From Campylobacterales bacterium (lineage in GTDB: Bacteria; Campylobacterota; Campylobacteria; Campylobacterales; QNZT01): 8,243 bases of DNA. The notes below the pieces were generated by a model that searched no databases, had not been told where the DNA came from, and saw nothing but the letters and a program-made list of their open reading frames with translations. Positions 4,635 to 8,243 of this stretch are shown piece by piece (the first letter of the stretch is position 1; every line of letters begins with the position of its first letter). Made by a program: the position numbers and the translations under genes. The DNA is taken from the NCBI GenBank assembly GCA_015489185.1, contig WGAE01000278.1:1-8243 (forward strand), in the 5' to 3' direction.

Positions 4635-7588
4635 TCTTTATGAAATCTCTTTTTTCGCTACTGCTCTTTTTGACCGTAGCGCTTTTCGGTGCACAAAAAG
4701 AGGTGACCCTGCAGCTTTCCTGGACACATCAGTTTCAGTTTGCCGGGTACTATGTCGCGAAAGAGAAAGGGTATTATCGCGACGCGGGAATTCAACTCAA
4801 ATTATTAGAAAATAACGGCAGTGTCGATGTCGTCGATACCGTATTATCAGGCAAAGCCGATTTCGGGGTGTGGCACTCTTCAGTGATTTTAAGCGCGCAC
4901 CGTGATATTTTGCTGCTTGCGGCCCTCTTTCAATCTTCTCCATCCGTACTCCTTTCACTCCAAAGAGACGATATCCGCACCCTCTCCGATATTCGAGGCA
5001 AGAAGATTATGCTCTACGACTCGGTGGAAAATGTCGCCGCGATCGGTGCAATGCTTCGATCTGAAGGGATCGGTACATACGATTTCAAAGCGGTTGCGCC
5101 GCGTGCGGACAATGTAGAAGCACTCTTGACGAAAGAGGCGGATCTGATTAGCGCCTACCGTTCTAACGAACCCTACACACTGTCGTCAAAAGGGTATCAT
5201 TACCGCATTTTCGATCCCAAAAAGTATGGATTCGACTTTTACGACGATATTCTCTTTACACGAAAAAGTGTGCTACAAAGCGATCCGAAACTGGTTGACG
5301 ATTTTTATACGGCAACGCTTCAGGGGTGGCGGTACGCGTTTGAGCATATCGATGAGACGATTGCACTAATACGCAGAAAATATAATCCTCACAAATCGGC
5401 GGATGCATTACGGTATGAAGCATTGACACTCAAAAAGCTGGCGTATCATAAAAGGACACCCCTGGGGAAGATCGATCCTCCCCGCTTGCGTGAGATCACG
5501 GCGATCTATCGGTTGATGGGAGCAGATATTCCAAAAGAAACCGACTTTACACAACTGATCTACCGTCCCAAAAATCCACGTCGTATCATTTTAGACAGGA
5601 AAGAGCGTGCGTGGTTACAAAAACACGGTACGGTGCGGCTTTGTGCACGAAAGGGACGTCGACCGCTTGAATATTTTCAAAACGGTATCTATAAGGGAAT
5701 GGGCGAGCAGATGCGTCAGTTGCTCGAAAGAGTTTCCGGTGCAAAAATTACGCCTCTCTTATGGCGACCGGATCGCAGACAGCAGTGCGATCTTTATATG
5801 TGGCAGCCTTCGGAGCGAAACGCGAGTGAAGAGATGACGGTCTCTGCACCGATAATACGGTTGCCGCTTTTTGTCTCGACCAGATTGCAACAACCCTTTA
5901 TCACACGACTTTCGGATCTGGGAAATGTGACGGTGGGGACTGTCAAAGGGTATGGTTTTGCGAGATTATTACATCGGAAATATCCGTATATCAAGGTCGT
6001 GACGTATGAGAGTGCGCTAGCCGGACTGCGTGCGGTTGCAAACGGAAAAATCTATGCTTATATCGATTTTCTTCCAGTGCTCAATCGTGCAATTGTGCAC
6101 TACTTCGCAGGATCACTTAAAGTCAACGCACCGGTGGGAATTGAGACGGGATTGGGAATCGGTGTGAATGTGAAAGAGAAGATTCTGGCGGGAATTATCC
6201 AAAAGAGTCTCGATGTAGTCGACAAAAAGACGCGTGACGTGTTACAGAAGAGTTGGCATGATGAAGCGTTGTTACATGAAAAAAACCGTAACGAAGCGTT
6301 GCGAACATGGTTGACGCTGATCGGTATTGTCGTTGTATTGCTCTTTTACAAATATCTGCGCAGTCTCCATGCAAACCGTCTGCTACAGGAGTCGATCGAA
6401 GAGTTCGAGATGCTGATGGAAGCGATGATGGAAGGGATTATCCTCTTTTCGAGTGAAGGGGTCTGTCTGCGTGCAAACTCCAAGGCGGCGGAACTTTTCG
6501 GATACACAAAAGAGGAGATGGCGGGTATTCGCGCGTCGGATTTTGTCAGTGAGGCGTCGCTGAAACAGGTACGCGAAGCGATGCGTATCGACAACGTCGC
6601 ACCGTATGAAGCGAAACTCAAACGCAGGGACGGTACGATGTTCGATGCGATGGTACGGGGGAAAAACGTTATATGGAAAGGCAAGCCTATTCGTATTTCG
6701 ACGATCATCGACATTTCGGGGCTCAAACGGTTGCAGTACGATCTGGAAAAACTCAACGCCGAACTTGAGGAAAAAGTGAGAGAGCAGGTAGATTCGATCC
6801 GAGAGAAGGAGCAGATGTTATTACATCAGAACAAACTGGCGGCGATGGGGGAGATGATCGGCGCGATCGCTCATCAGTGGCGTCAGCCGCTTAATGTGCT
6901 CAATATCCATATCCAGAATCTGGATGATGATTTTGAAGAGGGATTGATTGATCGTGCGTTCATCGACCGTTTTATCGAAACCAACAGTGAAATTATCCGT
7001 TTCATGAGCCGTACGATCGACGAGTTTCGCAATTTTTACAGAATCGACAAAGTGCGTGAATGTTTTTTCGTCAAAGAGGCGATCGAAAAGACAGTTTCGA
7101 TGCAGGAGGCGAGGCTTAGAAGTCAGAATATTCTCTGCGAGGTCAGGGGAGACGATTTTTGCATCAGCGGCTATCGGCACGAATTTCAGCAGGTGATTTT
7201 GAATCTGCTCAATAACGCCGCGGATGCCGTTGCGCGAGCAGAGGTGAGATACGGAAAAATTGAGATCATGCTCGAAGAGATGACGGTGCGTATCAACGAC
7301 AATGCGGGCGGGATCGACCCGTCGATTATCGACCGTATTTTCGAACCCTACTTTACCACCAAAAAGGAGGGTGAGGGGACAGGGATCGGACTCTATATGT
7401 CGAAGATGATCATCGAGCGCCATATGGGCGGTACGTTACAGGTACAAAATATCGAAAACGGAGCCTCGTTTATCATCGGACTTGCCGATCTCTGTTCTCT
7501 GTCACGTGAATTTTCGGGGCGCATGCGCGATACCGCCTGTATCGCGGACGAAACGAAAAAAGAAGCGCTTCATGAAGTGCCGGCGTAA
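4631..7588 (+). CDS. Membrane sensor histidine kinase with NMT1-like and SBP_bac_3-like periplasmic domains
   Basis: This 985-residue protein is predicted to sense a small molecule outside the inner membrane and phosphorylate a response regulator. A hydrophobic signal sequence (about 4-21) is followed by an NMT1/THI5-like solute-binding domain (about 23-310; QLSWTHQFQFAGYYVAKEKG) and a second binding fold of the SBP_bac_3 type (about 325-550, starting near W328). One membrane span lies at about 560-576. Inside the cell come a PAS domain (about 590-700), a coiled coil (about 702-740), an HQWRQPL phosphoacceptor box with H748, and an HATPase domain with N box NLLNNAADA (858-866), G1 box DNAGG (890-894), EPYFTTK, and G2 box GTGIGL (916-921). 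All catalytic motifs are present. The start is GTG at 4631 (GTGA overlap with the upstream stop) or ATG at 4640; neither has a clear ribosome binding site, so translation is probably coupled. A tail of about 32 residues with C955 and C970 extends beyond the kinase fold. Confidence 0.94.
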   Translation: MIFMKSLFSLLLFLTVALFGAQKEVTLQLSWTHQFQFAGYYVAKEKGYYRDAGIQLKLLENNGSVDVVDTVLSGKADFGVWHSSVILSAHRDILLLAALFQSSPSVLLSLQRDDIRTLSDIRGKKIMLYDSVENVAAIGAMLRSEGIGTYDFKAVAPRADNVEALLTKEADLISAYRSNEPYTLSSKGYHYRIFDPKKYGFDFYDDILFTRKSVLQSDPKLVDDFYTATLQGWRYAFEHIDETIALIRRKYNPHKSADALRYEALTLKKLAYHKRTPLGKIDPPRLREITAIYRLMGADIPKETDFTQLIYRPKNPRRIILDRKERAWLQKHGTVRLCARKGRRPLEYFQNGIYKGMGEQMRQLLERVSGAKITPLLWRPDRRQQCDLYMWQPSERNASEEMTVSAPIIRLPLFVSTRLQQPFITRLSDLGNVTVGTVKGYGFARLLHRKYPYIKVVTYESALAGLRAVANGKIYAYIDFLPVLNRAIVHYFAGSLKVNAPVGIETGLGIGVNVKEKILAGIIQKSLDVVDKKTRDVLQKSWHDEALLHEKNRNEALRTWLTLIGIVVVLLFYKYLRSLHANRLLQESIEEFEMLMEAMMEGIILFSSEGVCLRANSKAAELFGYTKEEMAGIRASDFVSEASLKQVREAMRIDNVAPYEAKLKRRDGTMFDAMVRGKNVIWKGKPIRISTIIDISGLKRLQYDLEKLNAELEEKVREQVDSIREKEQMLLHQNKLAAMGEMIGAIAHQWRQPLNVLNIHIQNLDDDFEEGLIDRAFIDRFIETNSEIIRFMSRTIDEFRNFYRIDKVRECFFVKEAIEKTVSMQEARLRSQNILCEVRGDDFCISGYRHEFQQVILNLLNNAADAVARAEVRYGKIEIMLEEMTVRINDNAGGIDPSIIDRIFEPYFTTKKEGEGTGIGLYMSKMIIERHMGGTLQVQNIENGASFIIGLADLCSLSREFSGRMRDTACIADETKKEALHEVPA

Positions 7589-7592
7589 ATCT

Positions 7593-8243
7593 TCAGACGA
7601 ACCAGCGAACGATTTCAGGGAAATTGATGATAATCACCAGTGCCAGCAACTGTAGTAAAATAAACGGCACAACCCCTTTGTAGATATCTGTTGTTGAAAC
7701 AAGATCCCCCGCCGCACCTTTGAGATAGAAGAGCGCAAAACCGAACGGCGGGGTCAGAAACGATGCCTGCAGGTTCATCGCCACCAGAATCGCAAACCAG
7801 AGGGGATCGATACCGAACGCCTGGACGATAGGTACAAGAATCGGGATGACGATAAAACAGATCTCCAGAAAATCGACGAAAAAGCCAAGCAGAAAGATTG
7901 CCGCCATCGCGATACCGATAAAGATCCAGCCGTCTGCGATATCTTCGGTAAAAAACGCCAGCACCATATTGCTGCCGCCCACTTCGTTGAAAGTGAGAGA
8001 AAAAGCGGTTGCGCCGATCAGGATCATGAAGATCATCGCCGTCAGTTTGACCGTCTCCAGCGCCGAATCTGCCAAATCGCGCCAGCGAAAAACCCGATTG
8101 ACGATACTCAGAACAATCGCACCCACGGAACCGAACGCCGCAGATTCGGTCGGTGTGGCGATACCGGCGAAGATCGATCCCAGCACCAGTAGAATCAGAA
8201 GTGCGGGCGGGATGATTGCCAGAAGTGCTTTTTTAATGACAAC
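7593..8243 (-). CDS. TRAP transporter large permease subunit, C-terminal part (partial at right edge)
   Basis: This is the C-terminal 216 codons of a TRAP-type (DctM family) large membrane subunit, which moves an organic acid or similar solute into the cell using an ion gradient together with a small membrane subunit and a periplasmic binding protein. The frame is open to the window edge at 8243, so the start is not visible; a GTG at 8186 is internal. Family hallmarks are GIATPTESAAFG near the start of the visible part and NLQASFLTPPFGFALFYLKG near the end, with about five to six hydrophobic membrane segments. The segment FFVDFLEICFIVIPI resembles the FcbT3-like branch (annotated for mannitol/chloroaromatic compounds), but the substrate cannot be deduced. 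The visible length is about half of a usual 425-450 residue DctM. Its stop lies 4 bases from the stop of the convergent histidine kinase. The other TRAP subunits would lie beyond 8243. Confidence 0.93.
   Translation of the reverse strand, partial: VVIKKALLAIIPPALLILLVLGSIFAGIATPTESAAFGSVGAIVLSIVNRVFRWRDLADSALETVKLTAMIFMILIGATAFSLTFNEVGGSNMVLAFFTEDIADGWIFIGIAMAAIFLLGFFVDFLEICFIVIPILVPIVQAFGIDPLWFAILVAMNLQASFLTPPFGFALFYLKGAAGDLVSTTDIYKGVVPFILLQLLALVIIINFPEIVRWFV

Noticed and set aside
4690..5560. NMT1/THI5 similarity read as a thiamine pyrimidine synthase or ABC transporter binding protein.
   Set aside because: The domain is fused to a membrane span and a complete histidine kinase, so it acts as a sensor input; no thiamine or ABC transporter genes are in the window.
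6821..7423. A 200-codon minus-strand frame inside the kinase gene (also 3435-3986 and 2041-2397 on minus).
   Set aside because: They lie opposite the strongly conserved kinase, receiver/PAS and EF-P coding sequences, have no family motifs, and arise from codon bias on the sense strand.
7562..7580. Overlapping palindromes as a bidirectional terminator.
   Set aside because: They leave no room for a hairpin loop and are not followed by T-tracts on either strand; they lie within codons of the kinase.
1..8243. Mobile elements, CRISPR arrays, tRNA or rRNA genes, defence systems.
   Set aside because: No direct repeat arrays, transposase or integrase sequences, cloverleaf structures or defence domains were seen; nearly all of the window is accounted for by ordinary coding sequence.

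Overview
The window looks like a chromosomal segment of a free-living, respiratory member of the Campylobacterota (Epsilonproteobacteria), roughly of the Sulfurimonas/Sulfurovum/Hydrogenimonas kind. This is an inference from protein style: the IDTFGFFFRNYYALP start of DNA polymerase I, a histidine kinase with the HQWRQPL H-box common in that group, a REC-PAS-GGDEF regulator, and AT-rich extended -10 promoters. I cannot fix a genus. There is no sign of a phage, insertion sequence, CRISPR array or plasmid function.

Layout. Positions 1-1889 (minus) hold the first 629 codons of polA, cut by the window's left edge before the polymerase catalytic motifs. A 154-base divergent intergenic region (1890-2043) separates it from efp (elongation factor P, plus) and carries an extended -10 promoter for efp and a plausible -10 for polA. 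A DJ-1/YajL-family gene follows efp after 34 bases, probably in the same transcript, and ends at a hairpin (3213-3240) that resembles an intrinsic terminator. A new promoter (TATAAT at 3274-3279) then starts a two-gene signalling operon: a response regulator with a REC-PAS-GGDEF architecture (3321-4634), and, overlapping it by 4 bases, a 985-residue membrane histidine kinase (4631-7588). Four bases beyond the kinase stop, and convergent to it, lies the C-terminal half of a TRAP transporter large permease (7593-8243, minus), cut by the right edge.

How the genes work together. polA, efp and the DJ-1 gene are housekeeping functions (replication/repair, ribosome rescue at proline runs, thiol/carbonyl stress). 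The signalling pair is the most interesting part. The kinase carries two different periplasmic solute-binding folds in series (NMT1/THI5-like, then SBP_bac_3-like), one membrane span, a PAS domain and an intact kinase core. Its overlapping partner has an intact phosphoacceptor, an intact GGEEF diguanylate cyclase site and an intact RxxD inhibitory site. The simplest reading is a small-molecule sensor that controls c-di-GMP synthesis directly by phosphotransfer. The ligand is unknown. The nearby TRAP permease may or may not be related.
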